NCBI GenBank assembly: GCA_005110385.1
Contig: DUDT01000004.1
Coordinates: 1-64,000 of the forward strand
Direction: 5' to 3'
From: Candidatus Melainabacteria bacterium
Lineage (GTDB): Bacteria; Cyanobacteriota; Vampirovibrionia; LMEP-6097
Length of the DNA: 64,000 nt
Below are positions 1 to 10,344 of the stretch, piece by piece (positions within the stretch are counted from its first letter, which is position 1; each line of letters opens with the position of its first letter). The translations under genes and the position numbers were made by a program. The notes beneath the pieces are model-generated. The model saw only the letters and a program-made list of their open reading frames with translations. It did not search any database and had not been told where the DNA came from.

Positions 1-2507
1 CTGAATCCTCTAGCTTGATAAGTATAATTATTATCTGCTCCTATAAAATTCGCAATTTGAGCTAATTTGCTTGCAGAGGCATTATCACCAGTAGCAACCA
101 ATTTACCATAGCTTTGTAAAAATTCTTGATTATCAGCAAGTATCATATTGCCCTGAATCAATGCCAAAGCATCTTTCTTTTGCTGCTCTGTTGGTTTGCT
201 TCCTACAGGGAAGGCACTAAGAAATACATAATAATCTTTTCTATCTTTAATATTTAAGCCACTCAAAGAAGCATCTGGATTTTTTAAATAATCTGGAATA
301 TAACTTAGTAAGGTATTGGCTTGATCTTGTGCTGCTATGACAGCTTCAGTGTTTTGATCCATAGAACCCAAAAGATTTAGTTGCATCGATAAAACCTTTG
401 CTGCTAACTCTAATCCATCAGGATATGCTGAGAAAAGCTCATTCTTATTTGAGGCTATCTGCTTTAATGGATCTTTCATTACAGAGATCATGTCTTCAAT
501 AGCGCTTTCTGAAGATGCTACCAGTCTAGACTTAGTTACTGAAGTGTCTTGATTAAGCTTTATAGTAGCTGCGAGTATTTCGTTTACTGAATCAGGATTA
601 GCATTAGAGAAATTATCAACAATTTGTGAATAGTAAGCAGTACTGCCAACTCCATAGCTATTTTTTAAAGTAACTAAACTTTCCTTAAATCGAAGATCTT
701 CTTGTTTTAATACCCTAATAGTAGAACCAGAACCTTCAAAAATATCATTAAGCGTTGCTAATTTTCCAACACTAGCACCCTCCTTAATAAAGTTCACATA
801 TGTTTTTGCAATATTCGCGTTCTTACTACCTCCTAGGTAATCAAGCATTTTATTTTCTTGATCAGTGTTTAAAGTTATTACAAGTTTTCCTGCGGCATAA
901 TCTTCAAGGTACTGGATGCTAGCTTGATCTGCACCTTTCTGTATGATGCCAGCGTAAGTTTCTGCTAATTTAGCATTTTGAAAGTCAAGCAAGAAATCAA
1001 AGAAAACATCTTGTTGAGATGTATTTAATGTATACTCTCCTCTCGCTAATTTATCAAGGAGCTCAAATTTTTGAGGATCAGCCTGATTTTCAATTAATTC
1101 TAAATAAGTTTTAGCAATCCCAGAAGTCGCTGGAGTAATTAGGTAGTTTAGAAATTTACTTTCTTGAGCCTCTGTGAGTGGTATTTCGGCTCCGTTGCGA
1201 ATGTAATCGTCTAATACGCTTAGTTTTTCAGCAGATGAGCCATTGGAAATCATATCAGAAAAGGCTTTTAATTCTTTAGTATCTGCTCCTTCTTTGAAGT
1301 AATAATTAAGGAAAAGATCGTCAGCCTTTATTGGTGGATTGCTTCCAGGGACTATTTGAGAGCCAGCTGGGGAATTAGAAAGAGATTTAAATGACCTTAC
1401 TGCATCACCATCTAAAGCTGCTATCATTTGTGCTTTACTGACAGATACTTGTCCGTCGTATTGCCCATCAAAAGAGGCTTTTCCGGCTTGTAAATAAGTA
1501 CCCCAACCTTCATATTTTATATCTTGAAAGACTCCACCATCGGTCATTACAGCCCAGCCACCTCTACCTGAGTTTGCTTGCGCTGAATACGCGAAGACCC
1601 CAGCACCATTTTTCTTATCTGCTGCATCTGCATATTGAGCATCAAATTCTGTTGCAGAGATTGCTAGTTTTGAAATGCCTGCATTTCTAGCACCACTTGA
1701 CGAAGCTACACCAGTCATAGATGTTCCAAAGCTTTGTCCAGTCTGGTATACGCTATCACCAGATTTTATATATAAGCCAGTCGTTACATAGACATTATTG
1801 TTAGCATTTCCTTCAGTATTGAACATTATTTCAGTACCATCTGCGAGTATGAAAGTTGAATCATTACCAAAATGCCAGTCATCACCTGCGACACCTGAAT
1901 CATCCTCAACGTGAGGATCTCCCCAGATGCGAGATATCATTTTGCCAGCACTATTGTATATCATTGTCGTATGACCACCGACGTTAACATCCGTTAATAT
2001 CGTAGTACCATCTGTGCTAACGAAAAAGGCTCCGCGGCCGTTGAAATGTTTTAATCCGCCAGGGATATTGCCAGTCCCAGACTTGATTTGTCCATCGTTT
2101 GAAAGAGAAGAGGTGCTAGGAGTTGCTTGGCTGGCTGGAGTTCTGCTGCCTATGATTTGTTGAAGTGCTACTAAATCTTCTGTACCCCTGAATACACCGT
2201 CGTCAGTAATGTCTATTTTGCTTGCCGTATTAAAGTTTATTTGGCCATCTGTAGTAAATAGTTGTGCAATATTTTGATCGCTGTTAATTTGTCTTAGGTG
2301 ACCAGTGAGTCCAGTTAATTCATTTGCATTGAATTTCGCATCTTTATTTCTATCAAAAGCGCTAAAGAGACCATTTAACGTGCTGCCAAGATCAGCATTT
2401 ACAGCTGCTCCAGTACCACTAGACTGTATTTGCTTTTCAAGATCTGTAATGAAGCCATTGAGTAATTCTTGTTGCAATCTTTGTGCTGCTGTTAATTGAA
2501 TATTCAT
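1..2507 (-). CDS. EF-hand protein with DUF1521 metal-induced autocleavage domain (partial, 3' end outside window)
   Basis: Translation starts at ATG 2507, with AGGAG 10 nt upstream, and stays open for 835 codons to the window edge, so the C-terminus is missing. Residues 52-63 form a canonical EF-hand loop (D-x-N-x-D-x-K-F-N-x-x-E) and residues 99-110 a second one. From about residue 155 to 340 the sequence matches the DUF1521 family: RIWGDPHVEDD with G196-D197-P198-H199, then DDWHFGNDSTFILADGTEI. In NopE1 of Bradyrhizobium this domain cleaves itself between D and P of GDPHVD when calcium is present, so cleavage after D197 is predicted here. Residues ~370-590 contain about four ~50-aa helical repeats. 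No signal peptide is visible. It is the last visible gene of an operon beginning with a FliJ-like protein, which fits export through a flagellar/type III apparatus; that is inference. Confidence 0.8.
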   Translation of the reverse strand, partial: MNIQLTAAQRLQQELLNGFITDLEKQIQSSGTGAAVNADLGSTLNGLFSAFDRNKDAKFNANELTGLTGHLRQINSDQNIAQLFTTDGQINFNTASKIDITDDGVFRGTEDLVALQQIIGSRTPASQATPSTSSLSNDGQIKSGTGNIPGGLKHFNGRGAFFVSTDGTTILTDVNVGGHTTMIYNSAGKMISRIWGDPHVEDDSGVAGDDWHFGNDSTFILADGTEIMFNTEGNANNNVYVTTGLYIKSGDSVYQTGQSFGTSMTGVASSSGARNAGISKLAISATEFDAQYADAADKKNGAGVFAYSAQANSGRGGWAVMTDGGVFQDIKYEGWGTYLQAGKASFDGQYDGQVSVSKAQMIAALDGDAVRSFKSLSNSPAGSQIVPGSNPPIKADDLFLNYYFKEGADTKELKAFSDMISNGSSAEKLSVLDDYIRNGAEIPLTEAQESKFLNYLITPATSGIAKTYLELIENQADPQKFELLDKLARGEYTLNTSQQDVFFDFLLDFQNAKLAETYAGIIQKGADQASIQYLEDYAAGKLVITLNTDQENKMLDYLGGSKNANIAKTYVNFIKEGASVGKLATLNDIFEGSGSTIRVLKQEDLRFKESLVTLKNSYGVGSTAYYSQIVDNFSNANPDSVNEILAATIKLNQDTSVTKSRLVASSESAIEDMISVMKDPLKQIASNKNELFSAYPDGLELAAKVLSMQLNLLGSMDQNTEAVIAAQDQANTLLSYIPDYLKNPDASLSGLNIKDRKDYYVFLSAFPVGSKPTEQQKKDALALIQGNMILADNQEFLQSYGKLVATGDNASASKLAQIANFIGADNNYTYQARGF

Positions 2508-2553
2508 TTTTGTGAACTCCTGATAATAGGACTATTGCAAAATTTAGTTAAGC

Positions 2554-5500
2554 TCAGGTTAAAGATGTTAGTGTGTCAATCATAGTGACATAAGAAGCCA
2601 AACTGCTTTCTAGTGTACTGATTTTTGTTGAATCTTGCTGGTCCTCGGACTTGGCTTTCTCAAGTGTGATTAAAGATTCTACGCCAGTTTTTAGTACTTG
2701 ATACAGAAGAACTTGGGCCTTAACTGTGGGTTTATTAACTTTAATAGTGACAATGTTATTATCTGTTACAGTTTCGGTGAAACCTCTTTTTCTAAAAAAA
2801 GCGTTATTTATTGCATCTGAGTAAATTAGTTTATCTTTTTTATCTCCAACAGTTTCGAAAACTAGTTTACCTTCAGCATTTCTTTTAACAGCTGCTTCGG
2901 CTGACTGTATGCTATATGGAATATAGTTTAGGCTTGATCTATCGACTACAGATTCACTATCTAAGCTAAAGGAGCTTAGTAGCTTATTAACGACACTAGG
3001 TGTAAGATCATTATTCATTAGAGTTGTATTGATTGAACCCATGAATTCTTTTGTAAAGTTTTTAATTGCAGTTTCTTCTTTGTCGCTTAGGCTATTTTTT
3101 AAGAATAGATTTGCATTGCGTTCGAGGTAACCGACAAGACCAGAATTCGCAAATTCTGCGATTTGACTTAATTCATCAGCTTTGTTAATTAAATCATAAA
3201 CTTTATCCACAGTATCCTTTAGGTCTTTTGCTGATAAAGTCAGGATGTTTGCGCCAGCATTGAGCTTGAAACTGTTAGAACCTTGATATGTAATAATATT
3301 CTCAAATCTGTTTAGAGTCTCTTCACTTGGATTGTTTTTAGTTAAATTAGCGTAAGCTGTCATTAATTCTGGATCGTAGTTATTTATACCTTTATTAATA
3401 AATTCATAGGGCTCTAGTAAATTTTCTAAAGCCACCTTGCTTATGTTGACGTGCCTTGGTGAGGCAGATAGCACTGATTCTACTTGTGTAAAAGCTGTGT
3501 TATTGATAAAGTCTTTGAGATAATTACGGTTTCCTCCACCACTGTTTAATATTAAGTTAGTCGTATTTTCTAGATATTTTATTAATATAGAATCTGCTTC
3601 AGAAGGAGTCCCTTGCTGCAAGTCTTTTGCTAATTGAATTAATTTTGAAGCAGTTGTAATAGTGCTGTCATCAAGATTTTCTGGTAGGGCATTTAATTTA
3701 AAGCCATCTTTACCATCATATTCGACTAAAGTTTTTATATTGCTAGTTAGACTGCTGCCTGCAATGCTACGTTCAGCATAAGCTTTAAGCAGATCCATGT
3801 CAGAATCAGTAGCTTCATTCGTAACTAAATTTGTAAAATCATTAAGCTTAGTGTTGAACTGATTACCAAGACTTTTACCTTTTTTTGTAAAATATTGGGT
3901 TAGCGAATCTTTCGGGTAATCCATTATTTTTTGTACAGAACTGCGTACAGTGTCTAATTCTAGCATTGCTTTCTTTTTAGCTTCTTTCTCCTCGTCAGTT
4001 GTATTCGGTAGAGCGTTGATAACGGTTTTTTTTGCATCAAGAATCACTGCTTGCTGATTAAGGAGCAAGTTGACTATATCATTATAGGCCTCTGGGTAGA
4101 GTTTGTTTCCGTTACCATTAAAGCTCTTTTCAAGATTTGCTAGCCTAGTTTTATCGTCATTACCGGGGATAATGGATTTTGTAGGGTCGCTAAGAATTCT
4201 ATTAAGAGCATCTAATACAAACTTGGAACCACTCCTTCTTTCAGAATAGGATAAGGTGTTAATTTGATTATGGTCTTCTTGAATTAGTTTATTTAAAACG
4301 TTGTTTACTAGTGTTTGAGTGCTGGGATCTGCAAATTTTGTAATTATATTTTTGTAGAGTGCGTCATTGTTTATACTGTATTTTTGATAAATATCTTCAA
4401 ATTTATCCATGAAGCTTAAATCATCACTGGTAATTGGAGTATTGATGCTTTGTCCAGATTTGTATATTGAACTCAGAGCTGAAAGCTTCTTGGTGACCAG
4501 ATCTTCTGTGCTTCCAGTAAATAGATTTTTTGCAGCGAGTTGACTGTTTGAAATATTTCCAGGAGCTACACTATTTACCGCTGTTGAGAGTGCGCTCGTT
4601 AATATTGGATTGTCGGTGTTTTCTGTATCTTTGATAATGGGCTTTAGAAGAGATGTTAAACTATCGGCAAGCACATTGTTAGCGTATATGTTTTTTTGTT
4701 CAGGTGCATCTAACCAGTTATTGATTGAATTTGATATTTTATCTACCAGTAGTGTTCCGTCTATTAATTTGTCATTTAGTGGATTACCACTATTTAAAAC
4801 ATAATTTGCTGCTATTTCTAATTCTTGAGCTATTTTGTTAAAGGCATCACCAGTGAAATTGATAAGTTGTGTAGAAAGCTTTAATAGACTAGCTGTTAGC
4901 TGAACAACCCTAGGGCTTAATTTACTGGATTTAGCATCTACATCAAAACCATTGACTCCAACGTAATTATCTATGATGTCAATATTTGCAATATATTTGG
5001 CTCTCTCAGCAGCTTTCTCTGCATCTGTGAGGTTTGTCGGTAAGTTTATACTATTTGTATTATTTTTTATATCATTTTCTGCATTCTTTTTTGCATCTTG
5101 AAGCTGTACGTCACTATTTCCAGTCTTAATGCTTGGAGTAGCAGTTCTTTGGCTATTAATAAGCCCCAGAGAACTTAAGGCGTAATTACTAGTTTCAAGG
5201 GTTGAAAGATAATTTAGAATATTCGTTTCATCATCTTTTAGTAATTTAATACCAGAATAATCTTTAGTGTCAGTCGTATCTGCATTTTTATAAGTTTCAC
5301 CGTATTCATAAAAACTATTAGGATTCGTAGGAGTTTTTAGGATTTTAAAACTATATAGCTTATCATCAGCAGGGAGGCCCTTGATTAAGCTTGATAAAAT
5401 ATTTAGCTTAGCGTCGAAGTTTGTGAGGTTTGCATCTGGTAACTTACCATCAGGGGGAATGGGAACAGAGTAATCAAAGAGGAAGATGTCTCGAAAAGCA

Positions 5501-8500
5501 GTTCTGAAATTATCTTTTCTTTCTTTCTCTTCTGGACTTATTGATTTTAGGGATAAAGCCATTTCAAGATAAAGGTCTGTGTATTTAGCTTCATCAGCTT
5601 TAAAATATGCTGAATTACTAATTTCAGAAAAAATTTTAATATCTTCAGCTGTCATCCATCCTTCAAGCTTTCGCCCTGCCTCTGCAAAACGTTTTAAAGT
5701 TTTAACAAGCTTCTCATCTGCATTGAGTGCGAGCATGTTATTTAAGCTTGGTATATAGTATTGAGCAATGTTATTGGCTGTGCCATTTGCAACATTCGCT
5801 GCTGTACTGTTATCTATCTTTAAAATCGCAGCCATAGTTTCAGCAAAAATTATTTTTTGCTCTTGAGTCGTTTTATCTAAAGGAAGTCCATTTAGAGCAG
5901 TGTTTGCAATTTTAAGAATGAAGTTGTCAAGCAGCTCAGCTTGTTTAAGATTACCGAGTTCCGGATTGGCTTTTATAAGTTCTGCGAGAGTAGGATCAGC
6001 CTTTTGCAGTTCTCCCTCGAAAATGGTTTTAAATTGCGTAAATCTCTCTTTTGATGATGGTTTTGGATCGAAGCCCGGAGCTTGAATTTTTTTTAATGTT
6101 TCCGTTCTTGCCGCAAGTTCAGCAGGGGTCTCTGTTCCTCCAGGAGCTAGTGTAGAGAGTGCATGTAATGTTATTTTCTGCTGTTTTGTTGGGAATTGGT
6201 ATGAAACCATAAAATTATCTATGATTAATTCTTTTGAGAAATCGATATACTGATCTTTATTAAAGTATTTAAGAAAATCTAATTGTTGTTGTTCTGCTGT
6301 AACTATGTTGCCGTTAATAGATTTATCTGCGAGATTAATTTTTCCTTGTTTAGGATCTGCGAGTTCTGCTGCGATGCTTACTGGTAAAAATCTGTCTAAT
6401 AAAGTTTCTTTAGAACTTGGAGTTGTAGGTGTTTTGCCTATGTTAATAGTGCCGTCTTTAAACATTTTTACAAATGCAGCTTCAAGGTCATTATCTATCC
6501 CACTGTCATTAACTGGGTTTAATATGTGCATTTTAAAGAGTTTATCTAGGTCATCATTGTCAGCGGTTGGTGGAACAGTTGCTGTGGCATTCAAGAGAGT
6601 GCGATATTCACTGAATTCTGTATCGGTAAGGGTTCTATTTAATACATCTCCTGTGTTGAGATGTCTTTCTAAGAAAGAGATCATAGAGACTGGCATTGCT
6701 AAATCTGCTGATTTTTTTAAATTATCTATGTATTTATCTTTGCTTGGATTTGTAGAATCTACCATCGTGTTTACTAACGAATTTGCGTAATCATAGCCGT
6801 CAACTGAACGGTTAAACATTTCGATGAAGATATTGCTGTATTTAGCTGAGCTATTAATAGAAGTTTGTTCATAGGCTTTATCGAATAGTATTCTGTGATT
6901 ATCACTTACGTAATCATCTTTAAACATTTTGTCGAAACTATCCGTCCAAGCCGTTGTTAGGTTTTGCCCGCCTGGGATTCTATCTGTGAGGAGATATTTA
7001 ATAAATCTTTCTCTGTCTGTAGAGTTCTCAGTGCTTCTGTCATTAAATTTATCAAATTTATCTATATCAGCATTAGATAGGCTACGATTTATATTTATTT
7101 TATTTTTTTGATCAGCAGCTAGAGCATTCATAATATCTTCAAAGCCACTGCCTTTGGCAACAACAGTTAAATTTTTATTGATATTTTTAAGAGAGTCGAC
7201 GTATTTAGGATTAGCTGGAAATGTAGCATCTGGAGTTTCGATTATATTTAATAACTGTTCAGCTTGTATGGATGTTTTTCCGCTAGCGTTGTTGTAAGCA
7301 AAAAGGAATAAATCTTGTAAATCACCATTATCATTAGTTAAGCTACTAGCAATAGCTCTTTCAAACAAGACAGTTTTAGGCGTATACCCTGCAGGAGGGG
7401 GAGTCGTGATATCAGTGTCTGAAGTGATAGTGCCATTAACGAATGAATTTACATAAGCGTTGATTAAGTCTGGATCTTTCCCTGCTGAAATAGCTTTAAA
7501 GAGAAGATCTTGTTGTTGAATAGTTGCGTTTTTGTCGAAAAGTATTTTAAATTTATCTAAATCTGCGTTTGAAAATACTTTATTTGTTACATACGATGTA
7601 TTAATTTGCCTTTCTAGTAATGTAGCCATTTGATCCGAAAGACCATATGCAAATGAAGATTTTAGGTTGTCAATATATACCTCTTTGACTGTGGCATTGA
7701 CCTTAGTCGAACTCGCTATACCAGTGCTAGTGTTGGCTAAGGTATTTGCATAATTGTACCCAGGGTCTGTTGGGGGATTAGTTGGCTTTTTAAACATGTC
7801 GAAAAACATGTCAGTGTATTTTTTAGAACCACTTACTGAAGCATTGTTAAAAGCCACGTCATATAGGTTACTTCTATTAGCATTTGCATAATTTTGAGCG
7901 AACATCTGATCAAAGTTACTGATCCAGAGGTTTGTGTAGTTTGCTTGAGTAGGTTTACCCTGATCTGCGATTTTATCTACTAATAAATATTTAAAAAATC
8001 TTTCCCTGTCTACGGGTTGGTCGCTTAATCTATCCGTAAATGTATCAAAAGTATTTATATCAGCTTGAGTCATTGCTCGGGTGATATTAATATTATTTTT
8101 GTGATTACTATTTAAGGCTGTAATAACTTCAGGTAAGCCACTACTTTGAAACACGGTGCCGGTGTTTTGGTTAATCATGGCTATGGAGTCGATATAGCGC
8201 TGCCTTAAAGCAGGAGCCTCTGCTGGAGCTACGCCTGTAAAAGAAGTTTTCTCTGCTACTTCTAAGACGTATCCTGCGAGCGTTGTACTAACGTCAAGAC
8301 CAGAGTAGGTTTTTGTATAAAGATCCTGAAGAACTCCATTTGCATTTATGGCAGCATTTACAGTCGCTCTTTTAAAGATATCTGTTTTGACAGTAGATTT
8401 AGTTCCATTGCTGAAGCTATTAACATAAGCATCAATGATATCTGGGTCTACGTTATTATTAGGGTCGTTATCAGCATTCCGTGAAAGTGCTACAAATAAA

Positions 8501-10290
8501 GCGTCCTCTTGACTTGTATTTGCACCACCTGTGAAAAGTGTCTGGAATTTTGTAAAATCAGTAGATATTAACTTATTATCTAGTCTTAAAACCGCTGGTG
8601 AAGTAATACCTATGGCTCTGTCCAGCACAGCTGCCATTTTATCTGAGATGCCTGCATCAGCAGCAGCTTTAAGGGAGTCTATGTAGTTTTCTTTAGTAGG
8701 GTTATTTTTGGTTGTGATCGAGTTTAGTGAACCTGCGTAGTTGACTTTGCTCGGATCATTAAATAGATCAAGGAACATGGTATTGTATTTAGCCGTACTC
8801 TTTAAAGTATTGTTACTACTAGCTGTATCGAAGATATTTCTGCGTGTATCATTTACGGTTCCAGTGCTGAACATGTTCTCAAAGCTTGTGATCCATGGAT
8901 CAGGCAGTGGCATGGTTACGTATTTTAAATAGCGATTTTGATCAGTATTTGTTTCATTAGTCCTGTTAATGAAGCTTTGTAGTTTGTTTAATTCAGGTAC
9001 TCCCATTGCATTATTGATGTTTACATTTCCTGTGATGTCATCGCTGAGTACTCTTAATACATCGCTAGAACGACCATTATTATATAGAGTTGCTAAAGAG
9101 CTGACATAGTTTGTACGAGTAGGGTTTGTGGTATTTGCCGTAATAGTATTTATATTTGTGGCGTCATTAGCACTGCTGCTTGCTGAAAATGCAGCAAGAA
9201 AGTAATCTTGAGGGGTTCCAGCTGTTCTAAGATTCGCATTTGAGTTTGCTGTAAGTAGTAAATTAGATTTAGTGAGGCTGTAGTTTCCACCAGACTCAAA
9301 CATATTTTCAAATGCGGTAAGTAATACACCATTAGGGTTTGCTAAGAGCATTCTATAATAATTAGTTCTATCAGCGTTACTTACACCAGCTTTAAGGGTG
9401 AAGTTGTTAAACTTAGTTATCTCTGCCGCTGTAAGACCATCACCTAGAGTGCTGTTTGCTTTGTAATCATTAATCACACTATTAGTTAAAAACTGACTGT
9501 CACCATTTTGTGAAATAGTATTTAGTGAGTTAATATATAAAGTTCTTTTCGAAGAATCAGCTGATTTTAAAATATCTACAAGAGTCTGAGGATTGCTGAG
9601 GTTAGCAGCTGTTTCAAAGTTTAGATAAAATAGATCTAAGTAATCACTATTTCCTTGCCGAGCGGCTGTAGCTGTAGCTTGGTGATTAACAAGGTCTAAT
9701 AAAAGTGTAATTTTTTCATCTGTCGCTGTGCCATTGTTGAAAATATTTACGTAAGACTGTTTTAACCTTTGATCAATAGGTCTTCCTGCTATTTTTAATA
9801 AAAAGAAATCTTCATCTTCGTCAGATACCCCAGGCATAGCTGCAAGAGTTTGGAAGAGAGTTTTATCAGTAGCGTTGAGGGCTGCGATGGTTTGTGGTTT
9901 ATTAAAGCTAACTAGGTTATTGGTTTTAGCTGTAAGTAAAGTATTTAAAGCAAGTACATCATTATTTGCACCAGTTGCTTTGAGTTGACCATCCTTGTTT
10001 ATATCTACTTGGACATTTGCAGTAATAGGGTTTCCACTTGCATCAAAGATTTTTACTATATTTGCATTAGTATTTATAGAGGCTAAGTGGTTCGTTAAAG
10101 TAGTTATTTCAGTTCCCGTAATAGATTTACTTGCGTTAATATCAAAAGCAGCGAAAAGATCAAATAGCTCTGGAGCTATTTCTATATCATCTTTATTTGT
10201 AACTGCAGCAAGCTTCGCTTGCAGATCATCAATGATTGAGGTGATCTGCGCTTGTTTGGCTAGTTGCTGAGCAGTAGGATTAATTGCCAT
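2554..10290 (-). CDS. Giant EF-hand repeat protein (~2578 aa)
   Basis: The ATG at 10290 is preferred to the TTG just before it because AGGAG sits 5 nt upstream. Residues ~50-61 (DINASKSITGTE) and ~96-107 (DINKDGQLK...) are EF-hand-like loops in an N-terminal domain that resembles the N-terminus of the next gene downstream, so the two are probably paralogous there. The body contains imperfect repeats of about 310-330 aa, with landmark segments of the type DRERF-x-KYLL...W-x-x-xFD-x-MF near residues 450, 760 and 1090 and a shorter copy near 318. Asn, Asp, Thr and Ser are abundant; cysteine is essentially absent, and there is no transmembrane segment or signal peptide. No enzyme domain was recognised. 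Size, repeats, low cysteine and context suggest a secreted or cell-surface protein. It lies 46 nt upstream of the DUF1521 gene in the same operon. Confidence 0.75.
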   Translation of the reverse strand: MAINPTAQQLAKQAQITSIIDDLQAKLAAVTNKDDIEIAPELFDLFAAFDINASKSITGTEITTLTNHLASINTNANIVKIFDASGNPITANVQVDINKDGQLKATGANNDVLALNTLLTAKTNNLVSFNKPQTIAALNATDKTLFQTLAAMPGVSDEDEDFFLLKIAGRPIDQRLKQSYVNIFNNGTATDEKITLLLDLVNHQATATAARQGNSDYLDLFYLNFETAANLSNPQTLVDILKSADSSKRTLYINSLNTISQNGDSQFLTNSVINDYKANSTLGDGLTAAEITKFNNFTLKAGVSNADRTNYYRMLLANPNGVLLTAFENMFESGGNYSLTKSNLLLTANSNANLRTAGTPQDYFLAAFSASSSANDATNINTITANTTNPTRTNYVSSLATLYNNGRSSDVLRVLSDDITGNVNINNAMGVPELNKLQSFINRTNETNTDQNRYLKYVTMPLPDPWITSFENMFSTGTVNDTRRNIFDTASSNNTLKSTAKYNTMFLDLFNDPSKVNYAGSLNSITTKNNPTKENYIDSLKAAADAGISDKMAAVLDRAIGITSPAVLRLDNKLISTDFTKFQTLFTGGANTSQEDALFVALSRNADNDPNNNVDPDIIDAYVNSFSNGTKSTVKTDIFKRATVNAAINANGVLQDLYTKTYSGLDVSTTLAGYVLEVAEKTSFTGVAPAEAPALRQRYIDSIAMINQNTGTVFQSSGLPEVITALNSNHKNNINITRAMTQADINTFDTFTDRLSDQPVDRERFFKYLLVDKIADQGKPTQANYTNLWISNFDQMFAQNYANANRSNLYDVAFNNASVSGSKKYTDMFFDMFKKPTNPPTDPGYNYANTLANTSTGIASSTKVNATVKEVYIDNLKSSFAYGLSDQMATLLERQINTSYVTNKVFSNADLDKFKILFDKNATIQQQDLLFKAISAGKDPDLINAYVNSFVNGTITSDTDITTPPPAGYTPKTVLFERAIASSLTNDNGDLQDLFLFAYNNASGKTSIQAEQLLNIIETPDATFPANPKYVDSLKNINKNLTVVAKGSGFEDIMNALAADQKNKININRSLSNADIDKFDKFNDRSTENSTDRERFIKYLLTDRIPGGQNLTTAWTDSFDKMFKDDYVSDNHRILFDKAYEQTSINSSAKYSNIFIEMFNRSVDGYDYANSLVNTMVDSTNPSKDKYIDNLKKSADLAMPVSMISFLERHLNTGDVLNRTLTDTEFSEYRTLLNATATVPPTADNDDLDKLFKMHILNPVNDSGIDNDLEAAFVKMFKDGTINIGKTPTTPSSKETLLDRFLPVSIAAELADPKQGKINLADKSINGNIVTAEQQQLDFLKYFNKDQYIDFSKELIIDNFMVSYQFPTKQQKITLHALSTLAPGGTETPAELAARTETLKKIQAPGFDPKPSSKERFTQFKTIFEGELQKADPTLAELIKANPELGNLKQAELLDNFILKIANTALNGLPLDKTTQEQKIIFAETMAAILKIDNSTAANVANGTANNIAQYYIPSLNNMLALNADEKLVKTLKRFAEAGRKLEGWMTAEDIKIFSEISNSAYFKADEAKYTDLYLEMALSLKSISPEEKERKDNFRTAFRDIFLFDYSVPIPPDGKLPDANLTNFDAKLNILSSLIKGLPADDKLYSFKILKTPTNPNSFYEYGETYKNADTTDTKDYSGIKLLKDDETNILNYLSTLETSNYALSSLGLINSQRTATPSIKTGNSDVQLQDAKKNAENDIKNNTNSINLPTNLTDAEKAAERAKYIANIDIIDNYVGVNGFDVDAKSSKLSPRVVQLTASLLKLSTQLINFTGDAFNKIAQELEIAANYVLNSGNPLNDKLIDGTLLVDKISNSINNWLDAPEQKNIYANNVLADSLTSLLKPIIKDTENTDNPILTSALSTAVNSVAPGNISNSQLAAKNLFTGSTEDLVTKKLSALSSIYKSGQSINTPITSDDLSFMDKFEDIYQKYSINNDALYKNIITKFADPSTQTLVNNVLNKLIQEDHNQINTLSYSERRSGSKFVLDALNRILSDPTKSIIPGNDDKTRLANLEKSFNGNGNKLYPEAYNDIVNLLLNQQAVILDAKKTVINALPNTTDEEKEAKKKAMLELDTVRSSVQKIMDYPKDSLTQYFTKKGKSLGNQFNTKLNDFTNLVTNEATDSDMDLLKAYAERSIAGSSLTSNIKTLVEYDGKDGFKLNALPENLDDSTITTASKLIQLAKDLQQGTPSEADSILIKYLENTTNLILNSGGGNRNYLKDFINNTAFTQVESVLSASPRHVNISKVALENLLEPYEFINKGINNYDPELMTAYANLTKNNPSEETLNRFENIITYQGSNSFKLNAGANILTLSAKDLKDTVDKVYDLINKADELSQIAEFANSGLVGYLERNANLFLKNSLSDKEETAIKNFTKEFMGSINTTLMNNDLTPSVVNKLLSSFSLDSESVVDRSSLNYIPYSIQSAEAAVKRNAEGKLVFETVGDKKDKLIYSDAINNAFFRKRGFTETVTDNNIVTIKVNKPTVKAQVLLYQVLKTGVESLITLEKAKSEDQQDSTKISTLESSLASYVTMIDTLTSLT

Positions 10291-10344
10291 CAAAACTCCT
10301 AATACGGCTTATACTTATTCTGCAAAGAAAAAATTAATCAGTGG

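Noticed and set aside
6120-6135. GGGGTCTCT inside the giant gene as another palindromic element end
   Set aside because: No element core or partner end nearby, and the encoded residues (GGTETPAELAAR) read as normal protein.
2305-8932. Plus-strand frames of 60-160 codons opposite the DUF1521 and giant EF-hand genes
   Set aside because: Antisense shadows of long repetitive coding sequence without start signals.
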